Shown here one piece after another: positions 26,590-38,633 of a DNA stretch of 52,109 nucleotides. The stretch spans positions 5,837 to 57,945 of the forward strand of contig PCVY01000058.1 in the NCBI GenBank assembly GCA_002787155.1. Reading direction: 5' to 3'. The DNA is from Candidatus Abzuiibacterium crystallinum (GTDB taxonomy: Bacteria; Omnitrophota; Omnitrophia; Omnitrophales; Abzuiibacteriaceae). Numbering within the stretch: the first letter of the stretch is position 1; each line of letters begins with the position of its first letter. Under the pieces are notes generated by a model. It saw nothing but the letters and a program-made list of their open reading frames with translations, was not told the DNA's origin and searched no databases. A program made the translations under genes and the position numbers.

Positions 26590-27060
26590 TTAACTAGCAG
26601 TGCCCGCTAGTTTCTTCTTCGATTCCTTTTTCGTTGATTTCTGAGCACCCGCTTTTCCTTGATCGGGCGCATTTGGTTTTGAAAACTGACGAATACCTTC
26701 CTCCACGACAACCGTGACATGCGATGTCCGCTTTAAAATTGAATCAGCGCGACCCATGGAACGCGGCCTAAAACGTTTCAGCGTCGGTCCGCCGTCCGCA
26801 AAGGCATAACGCACGATTAAACGGCTTTCATCCATCTTCTTGTGTTTGGCATTGGCAACTGCACTCTTTAATGTTTTGTTCACAATCCGAGCCGCTTTCT
26901 TAGGCATATTATCTAAAATGGAAAAAGCGGAACCAACCGATTGACGGCGAATAGCGCCCAAAATCACACGGACCTTACGGGGTGCAATACGCACATACCG
27001 CGTGACGGCGCGTGCCAATTTTTCATCTCTTAAATTGTGTACTTTAACGTCTTGTCTCAC
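26590..27060 (-). CDS. rplV: 50S ribosomal protein L22 with Lys-rich tail
   Basis: uL22 lines the exit tunnel. Core residues about 12-125 include [18 protein letters not shown] and the tunnel loop region [21 protein letters not shown] tail of about 30 residues is rich in Lys and Ala. The ATG overlaps the rpsS stop by 4 bases. Total 156 residues against about 110 usual. Confidence 0.96.
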   Translation of the reverse strand: MRQDVKVHNLRDEKLARAVTRYVRIAPRKVRVILGAIRRQSVGSAFSILDNMPKKAARIVNKTLKSAVANAKHKKMDESRLIVRYAFADGGPTLKRFRPRSMGRADSILKRTSHVTVVVEEGIRQFSKPNAPDQGKAGAQKSTKKESKKKLAGTAS

Positions 27061-27356
27061 GTGGTTGCCCCTGCCGATAAGGCCTTTGCCTTATCTTGTG
27101 CTGCGCTGTGTTTCCTAAAAGTTCTGGTGGGTGAAAACTCACCCAATTTATGACCGACCATATTTTCAGTAATATAAACTGCTTGAAACGACTTGCCGTT
27201 GTGGACCAGAAAATTGACGCCGACAAACTCCGGGGTAATGGTGGAACGTCTTGACCATGTCTTAATGGGTGCGCGGTCGCGTGTTTGTTGCGCACGCTGA
27301 ACCTTCATGAGCAACTTCTCATCAACAAAAGCACCTTTTTGAGCTGAACGTGCCAT
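27057..27356 (-). CDS. rpsS: 30S ribosomal protein S19
   Basis: uS19 (99 residues) binds the head of the small subunit with S13. It shows [48 protein letters not shown]. Length is slightly longer than the usual ~93. It lies 3 bases after rplB. Confidence 0.97.
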   Translation of the reverse strand: MARSAQKGAFVDEKLLMKVQRAQQTRDRAPIKTWSRRSTITPEFVGVNFLVHNGKSFQAVYITENMVGHKLGEFSPTRTFRKHSAAQDKAKALSAGATT

Positions 27357-27359
27357 GAA

Positions 27360-28187
27360 TTATTTCCTCCGGTCTTTCACAATAAATTTATTGGTCAGTT
27401 TGCTTTTACGGCGCGTTTTATAACCTTTGGTCGGCAATCCCCACGGTGACACAGGGTGTCTGCCGCCGCTGGTTTTACCTTCACCGCCGCCGTGCGGATG
27501 GTCAACCGGGTTCATGGCCACACCGCGAACGCGCGGGCGCTTCCCCATCCAACGTATACGGCCGGCTTTGCCGTAACTGATGTTCTCGTGTTCAACGTTA
27601 GAACATTGACCGACAGTCGCGCTGGCATCAATTTTAACCTTACGCATTTCACCTGACGGCAGTTTAATATGTGTGTAATCGTGTTCTTTCGCCAAAATTT
27701 GCGCAACACCACCTGCTGCGCGGACCAGTTTCCCGCCGCGGCCAGGTTCTAACTCGATGTTGTGCACCATCGTCCCTTCAGGAATATGACGCATCGGCAG
27801 ATGATTGCCCACCTTGGCTTCCGCATTAGGCCCATTCATAACTTTGGTACCTATTTTGAGACCGTCCGGAGCCAAAATGTAACTTTTCTCACCATCTTTA
27901 TACTCAATGAGTGCAATGCGACAAGTGCGCATTGGATCATACTCGATGGTTTTAACAACCGCCTCAACATCGTGTTTGCGGCGCTTAAAATCTACCAAAC
28001 GAATGCGTTGCTTGTGACCGCCGCCAATGTAACGGGCTGTGATATGCCCTTGCTGGTTTCGGCCGCCGGTTTTCTTTTTGATCATCGTCAGCGACTTGGT
28101 GGGCCGCTGCGTCGTGATTTCTGAGAAATCGTATCCGCTGCCAAATCGTCTTGTCGGAGTTGTGGGTTTAAATTTAATCAGTGCCAT
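27360..28187 (-). CDS. rplB: 50S ribosomal protein L2
   Basis: uL2 (275 residues) supports the peptidyl-transferase centre. It shows [43 protein letters not shown]-like text and the signature [31 protein letters not shown]. The conserved histidine in DHPHGGGEG is present. Confidence 0.98.
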   Translation of the reverse strand: MALIKFKPTTPTRRFGSGYDFSEITTQRPTKSLTMIKKKTGGRNQQGHITARYIGGGHKQRIRLVDFKRRKHDVEAVVKTIEYDPMRTCRIALIEYKDGEKSYILAPDGLKIGTKVMNGPNAEAKVGNHLPMRHIPEGTMVHNIELEPGRGGKLVRAAGGVAQILAKEHDYTHIKLPSGEMRKVKIDASATVGQCSNVEHENISYGKAGRIRWMGKRPRVRGVAMNPVDHPHGGGEGKTSGGRHPVSPWGLPTKGYKTRRKSKLTNKFIVKDRRK

Positions 28188-28471
28188 TATGATAACTCGA
28201 TTGTTTGACCTGCTTTAAGTGTCACGATTGCTTTCTTCCAGTCATTGGTTTTACCGGGTTCAAGCCGTACCCGTTTCCATTTACCGCCGTATTGAGCCGT
28301 ATGCACGCGAAGTACTTTGACGTTAAAAATTTCTTCCACGGCACGCTTGATTTGGTTCTTGTTCGCCTTTGGGTGAACGCGGAATTGGAACTTATTTTGT
28401 TTAGCTTGCATACTGCTTCCTTTTTCCGTGATCCAAGGCTGTTGAATAATTTCGTATAAATGAAGACTCAT
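28187..28471 (-). CDS. rplW: 50S ribosomal protein L23
   Basis: uL23 (94 residues) is the docking site for trigger factor and SRP at the tunnel exit. It shows [48 protein letters not shown]. It overlaps rplD by 4 bases and rplB by 1 base. Confidence 0.97.
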   Translation of the reverse strand: MSLHLYEIIQQPWITEKGSSMQAKQNKFQFRVHPKANKNQIKRAVEEIFNVKVLRVHTAQYGGKWKRVRLEPGKTNDWKKAIVTLKAGQTIELS

Positions 28472-29142
28472 GCTGCCACCAATTCTTTCTCACTGGCTTC
28501 TAAACCGCCTAACAACCGTTTTTCCAGCAAAGCTACGGCAGATTTTTCAATAACGAGTTGCTTACGCCGCAACACATGGTAAGCATTTAATTCCTGAACC
28601 CGTTTGGTGGCAAAAATTTCTTTTAAATTTGCCGATGCTTTCTTGAGATTTTGCTTTTCCCCGGCGGTCACAAAAATAGAGCGTACCGAATGAATGCCTA
28701 AGGCTTTAATGACTTGGATCAATTCTTTGGTTTTAGGCTGAGCCAGATTTAAATCGTCGACAATTTTTAACTGGCCGGTTTCGCATCTAAAGCTAAGCGC
28801 GCTTAAAAGAGCTTGGCGCCTCAATTCCTGTGACATCCGGGTATCATAATCCCGCGGCGTCGGACCAAAAGTCGTACCGCCTCCGCGCCAGATGGGTGAA
28901 CGCGATGAACCATGACGTGCGCGTCCGGTACCTTTTTGGCGCCACGGCTTTTTACCGCCGCCTGACACTTCTTTTCTCTCTTTGGTGTCATGGGTGCCGC
29001 GCCGTTGATTGCCGGCATAAGATTTGAGCGCCAAATGAAGCAGCTCGTGATTGACAGGAACCCCAAAAACTTCAGGATTGAGTTCTATTTCTGAACCCTG
29101 CGATCCGTCTAATTTATAAATAGGTGTTTTAATCGTTGCCAT
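28468..29142 (-). CDS. rplD: 50S ribosomal protein L4
   Basis: uL4 (224 residues) lines the exit tunnel and in E. coli represses the S10 operon. It shows [43 protein letters not shown], the tunnel loop. Lies between rplC and rplW. Confidence 0.97.
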   Translation of the reverse strand: MATIKTPIYKLDGSQGSEIELNPEVFGVPVNHELLHLALKSYAGNQRRGTHDTKERKEVSGGGKKPWRQKGTGRARHGSSRSPIWRGGGTTFGPTPRDYDTRMSQELRRQALLSALSFRCETGQLKIVDDLNLAQPKTKELIQVIKALGIHSVRSIFVTAGEKQNLKKASANLKEIFATKRVQELNAYHVLRRKQLVIEKSAVALLEKRLLGGLEASEKELVAA

Positions 29143-29144
29143 GA

Positions 29145-29891
29145 TTATTTTTTAGCGGCCGGTTTTGCGGCTGCCTTCGCTTTCTTAGTGACTTGCTGAA
29201 CTACTTTTTCCTGCAATTCTTCAACAGGTTGATCGGGTGCGCGCCAAGCCCGGGGCCTTCGCTTTTTAATGGCTTCCCGAATAATAAGGTAGCCGTCTTT
29301 AGGACCAGGTACCGCACCACTGACTGCCATGATGTTATTTTCTAAATCGATATTCACCACTTTCAAATTTTGCAATGTGACGCGTTCGTTACCCATGTGA
29401 CCCGGCATTTTGGTGCCCTTCAGCACGCGTGACGGAAATGCTGATTGGCCGATTGAACCAGGTTCGCGGCCATGTTTGGTTCCATGTGACTTGGTTTGAG
29501 CCCCCTTAAAGTGATGTCGTTTCACGACACCTTGATAGCCCCGGCCAATCGAGGTGCCAATGACATCTATCCAATCACCAATGGCAAAATTATTCACCCT
29601 TAGTTCTGCGCCGGGCTGCAAACCTTCCAGCGAGTCCGTTCTGATTTCTTTAACAAACCGCTTTGGGGTTGCGTTGCTTTTTTTGGCATGTCCCGCTTCG
29701 CTTTTCGAAGTCCTTTTTAACTTCTTGTCCAAGAAACCCAACTGAACGGCCTGGTAGCCATCCTTGCCGTCTTTTTGTTTAACTTGAAGAACCGTGCAGG
29801 GGCCCACTTCCAGCACCGTCACAGCCTTGCTTTGGCCGGCTTTGTCGAAAATCTGGGTCATTCCAATTTTTTTTCCTAATAATCCAATCAT
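29145..29891 (-). CDS. rplC: 50S ribosomal protein L3 with C-terminal extension
   Basis: uL3 (248 residues) is among the first proteins in large-subunit assembly. It shows LLGKKIGMTQIFDKAGQSKAVTVLEVGP and QGVVKRHHFKGAQTKSHGTKHGREPGSIGQSAFPSRVLKGTKMPGHMG. The last ~40 residues (from KKRRPRAWRAP) are a Lys/Ala-rich extension past the usual end. An 88-base gap separates it from rpsJ; no clear hairpin signal is visible there. Confidence 0.97.
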   Translation of the reverse strand: MIGLLGKKIGMTQIFDKAGQSKAVTVLEVGPCTVLQVKQKDGKDGYQAVQLGFLDKKLKRTSKSEAGHAKKSNATPKRFVKEIRTDSLEGLQPGAELRVNNFAIGDWIDVIGTSIGRGYQGVVKRHHFKGAQTKSHGTKHGREPGSIGQSAFPSRVLKGTKMPGHMGNERVTLQNLKVVNIDLENNIMAVSGAVPGPKDGYLIIREAIKKRRPRAWRAPDQPVEELQEKVVQQVTKKAKAAAKPAAKK

Positions 29892-29979
29892 GTCTTCTTC
29901 CGTCTTGAGAGAGTAAGTTTTTCCCCTCGTTTTTTTAAAGCGGGTCGATTTAAAACTTCCTGGGTAAGGAAATCAAACT

Positions 29980-30288
29980 TTACAGTTTGACTTCAACATC
30001 AACACCTGCAGGTAAATCCAATTTCATCAGCGAATCCACGGTTCGTGCGGTTGGTTCCACAATATCCAGCAACCGTTTATGGGTTCGCATCTCAAATTGC
30101 TCTCTCGACTTTTTATCAATATGAGGCCCTTTGAGCACCGTCGTCCGCCACATTTCTGTGGGCAGCGGAACAGGACCAATCACGCGTGCGCCTGTTTTTT
30201 TAACCGTATCAACGATTTCTTGGACACTTTGATCCAACAACCGATGATCATAGGCACGCAATTTAATTCGAATCTTTTCCTTATTCAT
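29980..30288 (-). CDS. rpsJ: 30S ribosomal protein S10
   Basis: uS10 (102 residues) works in the small-subunit head and, with NusB, in antitermination. It shows [30 protein letters not shown] and IGPVPLPT, plus the [18 protein letters not shown] loop. It opens the S10 cluster 25 bases after tuf. Confidence 0.98.
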   Translation of the reverse strand: MNKEKIRIKLRAYDHRLLDQSVQEIVDTVKKTGARVIGPVPLPTEMWRTTVLKGPHIDKKSREQFEMRTHKRLLDIVEPTARTVDSLMKLDLPAGVDVEVKL

Positions 30289-30313
30289 GTGCGCTCAAAG
30301 ACCTTTCTAATTG

Positions 30314-31513
30314 TTACTGCAACACTTCAGTGACCACACCGGCACCGACGGTATGACCGCCTTCGCGAATCGCGAAACGCAGTTCTTTTTCCATCGCAAC
30401 GGGTGTAATGAGCTGTGCTTCTACGGCAACGTTATCACCGGGCATGACCATCTCGGTGCCTTGCGGCAACGTGACGACACCTGTAACGTCTGTCGTTCTG
30501 AAATAAAATTGCGGGCGGTACCCGGTGAAAAATGGGGTATGACGACCACCCTCTTCTTTGCTTAGAATGTAAATCTGTGCTTTGAACTTGGTGTGCGGCG
30601 TAACAGTACCCGGCTTTGCCAGGACCATACCGCGTTCCAAGTTGTTCTTATCCACACCGCGAAGCAAAAGACCCACGTTATCACCGGCCTGTGCCTCATC
30701 CAGTTCTTTGCGGAACATTTCAACGCCGGTAACGGTTGTCTTGGCTGATTTTTCACGCAACCCGACAATTTCAAGCTCTTCGTTGAGCCTCACTTTACCG
30801 CGTTCGACACGGCCTGTTCCCACTGTGCCGCGGCCGGAAATTGAGAAAACGTCTTCGACCGGCATTAAGAACGGTTTATCCGTATCACGTATCGGTGTCG
30901 GTACGTGTTCATCCACAGCTTTAATGAGTTGTTTAATACACTCACTGGCCTTGGGATCTTCAGGATGATTAAGCGCATTCAAACCTGAACCACGAACAAT
31001 CGGAATATCATCTCCCGGAAAGTCGTATTTCTTTAAGAGCTCGCGAACTTCTAATTCAACGAGATCAACCAATTCGGGATCATCCACTGCGTCCACTTTA
31101 TTTAAGAAGACAACAATGGCAGGCACGTTCACTTGGCGAGCCAAGAGGATGTGCTCCCGGGTTTGGGGCATCGGACCGTCAACGGCTGAAACCACGAGAA
31201 TCGCGCCGTCCATCTGAGCGGCACCGGTAATCATGTTCTTAATATAATCGGCGTGACCAGGACAGTCGACGTGCGCATAATGGCGCGTGTCTGATTCGTA
31301 CTCGACGTGTGCAACTGCAATGGTAACAATTTTGGTCTCGTCACGGACGGTTCCGCCTTTTGCAATCTGTGAGTATTCTTTAAACTCCGCCTTACCCTCT
31401 TTTGAAAGTACGCGGGTAATTGCAGCTGTCAATGTGGTTTTACCGTGGTCAACGTGACCGATCGTGCCGATATTGACGTGTGGTTTTGTCCGTTCAAATT
31501 TTCCTTTTGCCAT
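30314..31513 (-). CDS. tuf: Elongation factor Tu
   Basis: EF-Tu carries aminoacyl-tRNA to the ribosome. The 399-residue protein has [10 protein letters not shown] at about 18-27, [19 protein letters not shown], and [14 protein letters not shown] in domain 2. A strong AAGGAGG precedes the ATG. It lies between fusA and rpsJ as in the classical str operon; only one tuf is in the window. Its own promoter is predicted in the upstream gap. Confidence 0.98.
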   Translation of the reverse strand: MAKGKFERTKPHVNIGTIGHVDHGKTTLTAAITRVLSKEGKAEFKEYSQIAKGGTVRDETKIVTIAVAHVEYESDTRHYAHVDCPGHADYIKNMITGAAQMDGAILVVSAVDGPMPQTREHILLARQVNVPAIVVFLNKVDAVDDPELVDLVELEVRELLKKYDFPGDDIPIVRGSGLNALNHPEDPKASECIKQLIKAVDEHVPTPIRDTDKPFLMPVEDVFSISGRGTVGTGRVERGKVRLNEELEIVGLREKSAKTTVTGVEMFRKELDEAQAGDNVGLLLRGVDKNNLERGMVLAKPGTVTPHTKFKAQIYILSKEEGGRHTPFFTGYRPQFYFRTTDVTGVVTLPQGTEMVMPGDNVAVEAQLITPVAMEKELRFAIREGGHTVGAGVVTEVLQ

Positions 31514-31588
31514 TTCTGCCTCCTTAATTCCTTTTCTTTATATTTAAATATCTATCTATTTCTAATACCCCAACTCAAAATGCTACAC

Positions 31589-31616
31589 AGTATATCTAAA
31601 ATTATGATAAAGCCAA
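31589..31616 (-). promoter_or_regulatory. Predicted promoter of tuf
   Basis: On the minus strand TTGGCT (31611-31616) and TATACT (31589-31594) are 16 bases apart, in the 105-base AT-rich gap directly after the fusA stop. This would let tuf be made more strongly than the genes before it, as known for tufA in several bacteria. Confidence 0.45.
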
Positions 31617-31618
31617 CC

Positions 31619-33712
31619 CTAAGATTGAATAATTTTTTCAGCCAATTGCTTAGGCACCTCTTTATAACCGTGTAGTTCTAAAGGACTGGGGACTGCTCGG
31701 CCTTGCGACAAAGAACGAATGGCAGTCGCATAACCAAACATTTCACTCAAAGGCACCGTTCCTTTAATCACTTTTAAGTTGCCTCTTTGTGCCATTTCAT
31801 CAATTTGACATCGACGTGAATTTAAATCGCCTACAATGGCGCCCATCGATTCTTCCGGCATAGTCACTTCTAATTTCATAATCGGTTCAAGCAGCATGGG
31901 TTTGGCTTTCTTAAAAGCTTCTTTAAAACCAATGGAGCCCGCCATTTGAAATGCAATCTCGGAACTGTCTACTTCATGAAAAGAACCATCATAAAGCGTA
32001 ATCCGAATGTCGGTCACAGGATATCCTGCCAACACACCCGTCTGACACGCACCCATGACACCGTCTTCCACGGCTGGTACATATTCTTTTGGAATAGAAC
32101 CGCCTACAATTTTATTAACAAACTCGACCCCTTTTCCGCGTTCAAGCGGTTCGACTTCCAAATAAACATGTCCGTATTGACCGCGGCCGCCGGTTTGCTT
32201 AATGTATTTACCTTCTGCTTTTGACCCTGTCCGAATTGTTTCTTTGTAAGCAACTTGTGGTTTTCCGACGCTGGCCTGTACGCCAAACTCCCGCATCATG
32301 CGGTCAACAATAATCTCCAAGTGAAGCTCTCCCATTCCTGAAATAATGGTTTGACCCGTTTCTTCGTTCGATTTCACACGAAACGTCGGATCTTCCTGAG
32401 TCAGCCGCTGCAAGGTCATGGATAATTTGTCACGGTCAGATTTGGTTTTAGGTTCAATGGCAAGTGAAATAACAGGTTCGGGAATAAATAAGGATTCCAA
32501 TACAACGGGATCTTTTTCATCGCAAAGCGTATCCCCCGTCCGCATATCTTTTAGACCAATCACCGCCACAATATTACCGGCACCCACTTCAGCCACTTCT
32601 TCTCTTTTATTAGAATGCATCAAATAAAGACGTCCGATACGTTCTTTGGTTCCGCGGGTTGAATTAATCACATAAGAACCTTGCGTTAACACGCCTGAAT
32701 AAATCCGCACATAAGCTAAGTTACCGCCGCCGCCCGCAAACTTATCAGCGGCTAATTTATAAACTAGACCGGAAAAAGGTTCGCTTTCATTGGCATGACG
32801 CTCTACTTCTTCGTCTGAGTTTGGTCTTTTACCTTTAATAGCCGGCACTTCTTTTGGCGAAGGTAAATAATCAATCACGGCATCCAGTAATTGCTGAACG
32901 CCTTTATTTTTGTAAGAAGACCCGCAAAGAACGGGTGTAATCTTAATGCCTAAGGTCGCTTTGCGAATGCCCGCTTTAATTTCGTCCATCGTCGGTTCTT
33001 CGCCTTCAATAAATTTATGCATCAAGGCATCATCGTGTTCGGCCACTTTTTCAATCATGTATTCGCGCGCTTTTTTGGCTTTTTCTTTGTATTCTTCCGG
33101 AATTTCAACTTCATCAAATTTGGCCCCTAAATCTTCACTGTGGAATTCGTAGGCTTTCATTTTAACCAGATCAATCACACCCTTAAAATTGTCTTCTTTG
33201 CCGAGCGGGAGTTGAAGCGGTACGGCGTGTGCATTTAAGCGTTCACGCATTTGCTGAACGTCCTCTTCAAACTGAGCGCCCACACGATCCATCTTGTTAA
33301 TGAATGCAATGCGCGGCACATGATAACGATCCGCTTGGCGCCAAACGGTTTCAGATTGCGGCTCCACACCCTCGACGGCTCCAAAGAGCGCCACACAACC
33401 GTCTAAGACGCGGAGTGAACGTTCCACTTCGATCGTAAAATCAACGTGCCCGGGCGTATCAATGATGTTGATGCGGCAATCCTGCCAAAAACAAGTCGTC
33501 GCAGCCGAGGTGATCGTAATCCCTCTTTCCTGCTCTTGCTCCATCCAGTCCATGGTTGCAGTTCCCTCATGCACTTCACCGATTTTATGGGTTTTACCGG
33601 TGTAGTAGAGAATGCGTTCGGTGGTCGTCGTTTTGCCGGCGTCAATATGCGCAGCAATTCCGATGTTCCGAATCTTATCCAAAGTATATTTTTTCGCTGC
33701 TGTTTCTGCCAT
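31619..33712 (-). CDS. fusA: Elongation factor G
   Basis: EF-G drives translocation. The 697-residue form has the GTPase motifs [27 protein letters not shown] and NKMD, the switch segment [14 protein letters not shown], and the C-terminal domain IV/V region [14 protein letters not shown]. An ATG at 33724 overlaps the rpsG stop; I prefer 33712 ([19 protein letters not shown]), the family-like start. Confidence 0.97.
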   Translation of the reverse strand: MAETAAKKYTLDKIRNIGIAAHIDAGKTTTTERILYYTGKTHKIGEVHEGTATMDWMEQEQERGITITSAATTCFWQDCRINIIDTPGHVDFTIEVERSLRVLDGCVALFGAVEGVEPQSETVWRQADRYHVPRIAFINKMDRVGAQFEEDVQQMRERLNAHAVPLQLPLGKEDNFKGVIDLVKMKAYEFHSEDLGAKFDEVEIPEEYKEKAKKAREYMIEKVAEHDDALMHKFIEGEEPTMDEIKAGIRKATLGIKITPVLCGSSYKNKGVQQLLDAVIDYLPSPKEVPAIKGKRPNSDEEVERHANESEPFSGLVYKLAADKFAGGGGNLAYVRIYSGVLTQGSYVINSTRGTKERIGRLYLMHSNKREEVAEVGAGNIVAVIGLKDMRTGDTLCDEKDPVVLESLFIPEPVISLAIEPKTKSDRDKLSMTLQRLTQEDPTFRVKSNEETGQTIISGMGELHLEIIVDRMMREFGVQASVGKPQVAYKETIRTGSKAEGKYIKQTGGRGQYGHVYLEVEPLERGKGVEFVNKIVGGSIPKEYVPAVEDGVMGACQTGVLAGYPVTDIRITLYDGSFHEVDSSEIAFQMAGSIGFKEAFKKAKPMLLEPIMKLEVTMPEESMGAIVGDLNSRRCQIDEMAQRGNLKVIKGTVPLSEMFGYATAIRSLSQGRAVPSPLELHGYKEVPKQLAEKIIQS

Positions 33713-33717
33713 CACGC

Positions 33718-34185
33718 TTACCATTTATAATGTGCAAAAGCTTGGTTTGATTCCGCCATCTTATGCACATCTTCTCTTTTCTTTATCGAAGAACCCGTTT
33801 TATTAAATGCATTGATAATTTCATCGGCCAACTTTTCACTCATAGGTTTGCCTTTGCGCTCGTGTGCAAAAGTTTTAAACCACCTAAGCGCCAAACCTGT
33901 GCCTCGATCCGGCTTGACACTGACCGGCACCTGATAAGTAGCGCCACCGACCCGGCGTGATTTGGTTTCTAAAAGCGGCCTTGCATTGTCTACTGCTTTT
34001 TTGAATATCTCTAATGGTTCTTTGCCTGTTTTGTTCTTAATAATGCCAAATGAGCCGTATAAAATCCGTTCTGCAAGTGACTTCTTACCGCGTTCCATGA
34101 TGATATTGATCATCTTGGCCACGGTCAAATCGTTAAACTTAGGATCCGGCAATATCAGTCTTTTGGGTGCTCTTCGTCGTCTCAT
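33718..34185 (-). CDS. rpsG: 30S ribosomal protein S7
   Basis: uS7 (155 residues) is a primary binder in the head and in E. coli represses the str operon. It shows [27 protein letters not shown] and [12 protein letters not shown]. Its ATG overlaps the rpsL stop by 4 bases. Confidence 0.97.
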   Translation of the reverse strand: MRRRRAPKRLILPDPKFNDLTVAKMINIIMERGKKSLAERILYGSFGIIKNKTGKEPLEIFKKAVDNARPLLETKSRRVGGATYQVPVSVKPDRGTGLALRWFKTFAHERKGKPMSEKLADEIINAFNKTGSSIKKREDVHKMAESNQAFAHYKW

Positions 34186-34556
34186 TTCTTAGGTACCTTT
34201 GCTCCATATTTGGACCGCGAACGGTGCCTATCTTGGACACCGGCGGTATCTAATTTGCCACGAACAATGTGATAACGAACGCCCGGCAAGTCTTTGACAC
34301 GTCCACCGCGTACCAGCACAATGGAATGCTCTTGCAAATTGTGTCCGACACCGGGGATGTAAGCTGTCACTTCCTGGCCATTCGTTAACCTGACACGAGC
34401 AATCTTCCGTAAAGCTGAATTTGGTTTCTTGGGTGTCTGGGTCCTGACCGACAAGCACACACCGCGTTTAAAACAGTTCCCTTCCAGCGCCGGAGATTTC
34501 CCGCGTGTCTTAAAAGCTTTTCTACCTTTTCTAATTAATTGATTAATCGTTGGCAT
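34182..34556 (-). CDS. rpsL: 30S ribosomal protein S12
   Basis: uS12 (124 residues) controls decoding accuracy. It shows [25 protein letters not shown], the [17 protein letters not shown] segment and [29 protein letters not shown]. The lysines whose change gives streptomycin resistance (in PKKPNS and GGRVKDLPG) are the wild-type residues. It is the first gene of the str group, 3 bases after rpoC. Confidence 0.98.
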   Translation of the reverse strand: MPTINQLIRKGRKAFKTRGKSPALEGNCFKRGVCLSVRTQTPKKPNSALRKIARVRLTNGQEVTAYIPGVGHNLQEHSIVLVRGGRVKDLPGVRYHIVRGKLDTAGVQDRHRSRSKYGAKVPKK

Positions 34557-34559
34557 ATT

Positions 34560-37500
34560 TTACTCAGCTGATTCTTCCGTCGTTATTTCAGGTTTATTAT
34601 CAGTTAACACCGTTGCCCCTGCGTCCGCGGCTTCTTTGAACATCTTGACGTGTGCATACATCGGGTTACCGGTACCAGCCGGAACCAAATGACCCATGAT
34701 GACGTTTTCTTTAAGGCCCAGCAAGTCATCCCGCTTACCGCTGGCTGCTGCGTCTGTTAGAACGCGGGTTGTTTCTTGGAAACTTGCCGCTGAAATAAAG
34801 CTGTCTGTGGTCAGAGAAGCCTTCGTAATTCCGAGTAAAACCGGAACACCTTTGGCCGCCTTCTTGCCCTTCTTCGCCAGCTTTTCATTTTCATCTTTAA
34901 AACGCAAGCGATCCACTTGAGAACCGACTAAGAATTCACTGTCACCCGCATCTTCAATGCGAACTTTACGAAGCATTTGTCTGACAATGACTTCCACGTG
35001 TTTATCGTTAATTTTGACGCCTTGCAGACGGTAAACTTCCTGGACTTCCTGCACCAAGTATTCTTGCAGTGCCCGTTCACCGCTGACACGCAAAATATCT
35101 TGAGGAACCACGGGGCCGTCTACCAACTGCGTACCGGCTTGCACGCGGTCGCCTTTGTAAACGTTTAAGTGCTTGCCGTGCGGAATCAAATACTCTTTAA
35201 CCATGCTGGCAGAGCTTTTCACGATAATTTTACGTTGACCCTTAACCACTTCGCCAAATTCGACAATACCGTCGATTTCAGAAATAATGGAGGGGTTTTT
35301 CGGTTTCCGTGCTTCAAAAAGTTCTGCCACACGCGGAAGACCTCCCGTAATATCCCTGGTTTTAGCCACTTTGCGGGGCGTTTTGGCAATCAAAGTACCG
35401 CTGTCGACTGATTGTCCTTCCTTCACGACGATATGAGCGCCTGTCGGAATGGGATAAAAAGCCAACACCTCGCCCTTATCGCCTTCCATGATCAATTGCG
35501 GATGAAAATCTTCTTTGTGCTCGGTAACGACGCGCTCAATCAATCCTGTTGTCGCATCCATTTCTTCCGACACGGTAATACCAGGTTTAATATCCTCGTA
35601 GCGAACTTTACCGCTGACTTCAGTTAAAATCGGAACCGTATAAGGATCCCATTTCACGAAAACTTCATTTTTCTGAACTTGTTCGCCGTCTTTAAAACTC
35701 ATGAAAGCGCCTGACGGAATGGTGTAACGTTCAAGTTCACGGCCTGTTTTGTCATGCAAAGTCGTTTGGCCGTTTCGATTCAAGACAACAATTTCACCTG
35801 TTTTGGTGGTGACTGTCTTTAAGTTATGATATTTCAACTGACCGCCGTTACGCGCTTTAAAATAGGATTGTTCAACCACACGAGAAGCCGTACCGCCAAT
35901 GTGGAAAGTTCTCATGGTGAGCTGCGTGCCCGGTTCGCCGATGGACTGCGCTGCAATGACACCGACTGCAGTTCCGATTTCAACCATGCGGTTCGTGCCT
36001 AAATCACGGCCATAGCATTTGGCACAGACGCCTCGCTTGGTTTCACAAGTCAAAACCGAACGAATGCGGATTTTTTCAATGCCTACTTCTTCCAATTTTT
36101 CGGCCACTGCTTCGGTAATTTCTTCGCTCGATTTAATGAGAGCTTGATCCGTCACGATATCGGCAACGTTGTCAAGTGCAACGCGGCCGATGATGCGGTC
36201 CTTGAGAGGAACCACAATTTCTTCGCCGGAATAAACAGGTTCAATAAAGATACCGTTTAAGGTGCCGCAGTCTTCTTCAGTAATAATGACATCTTGCGCC
36301 ACATCCACTAAACGTCGAGTTAAGTAGCCTGAGTCGGCCGTTTTAAGCGCCGTATCTGCCAAACCTTTACGCGCACCGTGTGTTGAAATAAAGTACTCCA
36401 ACACAGTCAAACCTTCGCGGAAATTGGCCATAATCGGCGTTTCGATAATTTCACCTGACGGTTTTGCCATCAAACCGCGCATACCGGCTAATTGGCGGAT
36501 CTGTTGTTTCGAACCGCGGGCACCGGAATCGACCATCATAAAAATGGAGTTAAAAATACCCAAATCATTAAACATGCGGTCTGCAATTTCATCGGTGGTG
36601 TGCGTCCAAATATCGATGACTTTGTTGTAACGCTCACCATCGGTAATAAGACCGTTACGGTACTGCGTTTCAATGGCATCCACATGTTTTTTGGATTCTT
36701 GTAAAATCTTCTGTTTGCTCTTCGGAATCTGAATGTCGTCAATGGAAATCGAAAGTCCCGCTTTGGTGGCTTCTTCAAATCCCAACGCTTTTAAGCGATC
36801 CAACAGCTCAACGACTTCTTTGTGTCCGAAGCGTCTGTAACAATTGTAAATAATCTTGGAGAGTTTGCCTTTTGGAATCACTTCATTCACAAACTCAAAA
36901 CCTTTGGGCAGCGCTTCATTAAATAAAATGCGGCCCATGGTGGTCTCGATGATCTCACTGCTTTCCAACCGGAATTTGCATTTGGCGTGCTGTTCAATTT
37001 GATCGTCCTGGTAAGCCGTAATGGCATCCGCACGATCAGCAAACATCATGCCTTCTCCCTTGGAACCCGGTTTTTCTTTGGTGAGGTAATAAATTCCTAA
37101 TACAATGTCCTGTGAAGGTGAGGTAATCGGTTGGCCGTTGGCGGGTGAAAAGATATTGCTCGAAGACAACATTAAAATGCGCGCTTCCATTTGAGCTTCC
37201 ATGGAAAGCGGAATGTGAACGGCCATTTGGTCACCGTCGAAGTCCGCATTAAAGGCGGTACAAACGAGCGGATGAATCCGGATGGCTTTTCCCTCGATCA
37301 ACACCGGTTCAAAAGCTTGAATACCCAATCGGTGAAGCGTTGGTGCGCGGTTCAGGAGCACGGGATGTTCGTGAATCACTTCTTCTAAAATATCCCACAC
37401 TTCGGGTTTGACGCGTTCGACCATGCGTTTCGCTGATTTGATGGTGTGAACATGGCCGCGTTCTTTTAATTTACGAATGATAAACGGTTCAAAAAGTTCC

Positions 37501-38606
37501 AGCGCCATCTTTTTAGGCAAACCGCATTGGTGCAATTTAAGCTCAGGACCGATCACAATCACCGAACGGCCGGAATAGTCGACGCGTTTACCGAGCAAAT
37601 TCTGGCGGAAACGACCTTGTTTACCCTTGAGCATGTCGCTCAAAGACTTTAACGGACGGTTGCCTGCCCCTAGGACCGGGCGGCCATGACGACCATTGTC
37701 AAAAAGAGCATCCACCGCTTCTTGCAGCATGCGCTTTTCGTTTCGAATAATGATGTTCGGAGCTTTGAGCTCCATTAATTTCTTTAAACGGTTATTACGA
37801 TTGATGACACGGCGGTAAAGATCATTCAAATCACTGGTCGCGAAACGGCCGCCGTCTAATGCCACCAAAGGACGAAGGTCCGGCGGAATAACGGGAATAA
37901 CGTCTAAAACCATCCATTCGGGACGGTTGCCTGATTTACGGAAAGCATCCACAATACGCAAAATCTTAACGGCACGTGCACGGGCTTGCTTCGATTTTGA
38001 AGTGTTTAATTGCCGATGGTATTTTTGGGCCAATTTGTCTAAATCTAAATTGGCGAGCATTTCTTTGACTGCTTCAGCGCCCATTTTGGCATCAAAACTA
38101 CCGGCACCGTACTGATCGCTTGCTTTGTTGAATTCTTCTTCCGAGAGTAACTGTTTTTCTTTGAGAGGTGTTTCTTTGGGATTGATGACAATGTATTCTT
38201 CATAATATAAAACTTTTTCGAGGGCGCGGGCGGTTAAGTCCAACAGGTTGCCGATTCGGGAAGGCATGGATTTAAAAAACCAAATATGTGAAACGGACGT
38301 CACCAAATTAATGTGACCCATCCGTTCACGGCGAACGCGGGCCAACGTCACTTCCACGCCGCAGCGGTCGCAAACAATGCCTTTGTGTTTGATGCGTTTA
38401 TATTTACCGCAGGCACACTCCCAGTCACGAACCGGTCCAAAAATCTTTTCACAGAAAAGACCGTTTTTTTCCGGTTTCAGTGTCCGGTAATTGATCGTCT
38501 CCGGCTTCTTGACTTCCCCATGTGACCAAGAATGAATCACTTCGGGTGAAGCCACTTTGATGCTAACCGAATCAAACACGTTTATTTCATCATAATTAAC
38601 TGCCAT
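34560..38606 (-). CDS. rpoC: DNA-directed RNA polymerase subunit beta'
   Basis: The 1348-residue beta' subunit holds the catalytic Mg in N453-ADFDGD (aspartates at 455, 457 and 459). The N-terminal zinc finger uses C64, C66, C79 and C82 ([19 protein letters not shown]), and a second zinc site is [16 protein letters not shown]. The trigger-loop region [10 protein letters not shown] and the end region [22 protein letters not shown] are intact. It is 27 bases after rpoB. Confidence 0.98.
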   Translation of the reverse strand: MAVNYDEINVFDSVSIKVASPEVIHSWSHGEVKKPETINYRTLKPEKNGLFCEKIFGPVRDWECACGKYKRIKHKGIVCDRCGVEVTLARVRRERMGHINLVTSVSHIWFFKSMPSRIGNLLDLTARALEKVLYYEEYIVINPKETPLKEKQLLSEEEFNKASDQYGAGSFDAKMGAEAVKEMLANLDLDKLAQKYHRQLNTSKSKQARARAVKILRIVDAFRKSGNRPEWMVLDVIPVIPPDLRPLVALDGGRFATSDLNDLYRRVINRNNRLKKLMELKAPNIIIRNEKRMLQEAVDALFDNGRHGRPVLGAGNRPLKSLSDMLKGKQGRFRQNLLGKRVDYSGRSVIVIGPELKLHQCGLPKKMALELFEPFIIRKLKERGHVHTIKSAKRMVERVKPEVWDILEEVIHEHPVLLNRAPTLHRLGIQAFEPVLIEGKAIRIHPLVCTAFNADFDGDQMAVHIPLSMEAQMEARILMLSSSNIFSPANGQPITSPSQDIVLGIYYLTKEKPGSKGEGMMFADRADAITAYQDDQIEQHAKCKFRLESSEIIETTMGRILFNEALPKGFEFVNEVIPKGKLSKIIYNCYRRFGHKEVVELLDRLKALGFEEATKAGLSISIDDIQIPKSKQKILQESKKHVDAIETQYRNGLITDGERYNKVIDIWTHTTDEIADRMFNDLGIFNSIFMMVDSGARGSKQQIRQLAGMRGLMAKPSGEIIETPIMANFREGLTVLEYFISTHGARKGLADTALKTADSGYLTRRLVDVAQDVIITEEDCGTLNGIFIEPVYSGEEIVVPLKDRIIGRVALDNVADIVTDQALIKSSEEITEAVAEKLEEVGIEKIRIRSVLTCETKRGVCAKCYGRDLGTNRMVEIGTAVGVIAAQSIGEPGTQLTMRTFHIGGTASRVVEQSYFKARNGGQLKYHNLKTVTTKTGEIVVLNRNGQTTLHDKTGRELERYTIPSGAFMSFKDGEQVQKNEVFVKWDPYTVPILTEVSGKVRYEDIKPGITVSEEMDATTGLIERVVTEHKEDFHPQLIMEGDKGEVLAFYPIPTGAHIVVKEGQSVDSGTLIAKTPRKVAKTRDITGGLPRVAELFEARKPKNPSIISEIDGIVEFGEVVKGQRKIIVKSSASMVKEYLIPHGKHLNVYKGDRVQAGTQLVDGPVVPQDILRVSGERALQEYLVQEVQEVYRLQGVKINDKHVEVIVRQMLRKVRIEDAGDSEFLVGSQVDRLRFKDENEKLAKKGKKAAKGVPVLLGITKASLTTDSFISAASFQETTRVLTDAAASGKRDDLLGLKENVIMGHLVPAGTGNPMYAHVKMFKEAADAGATVLTDNKPEITTEESAE

Positions 38607-38633
38607 AGAGATGGTCTCCCAATTGGGTTCAGC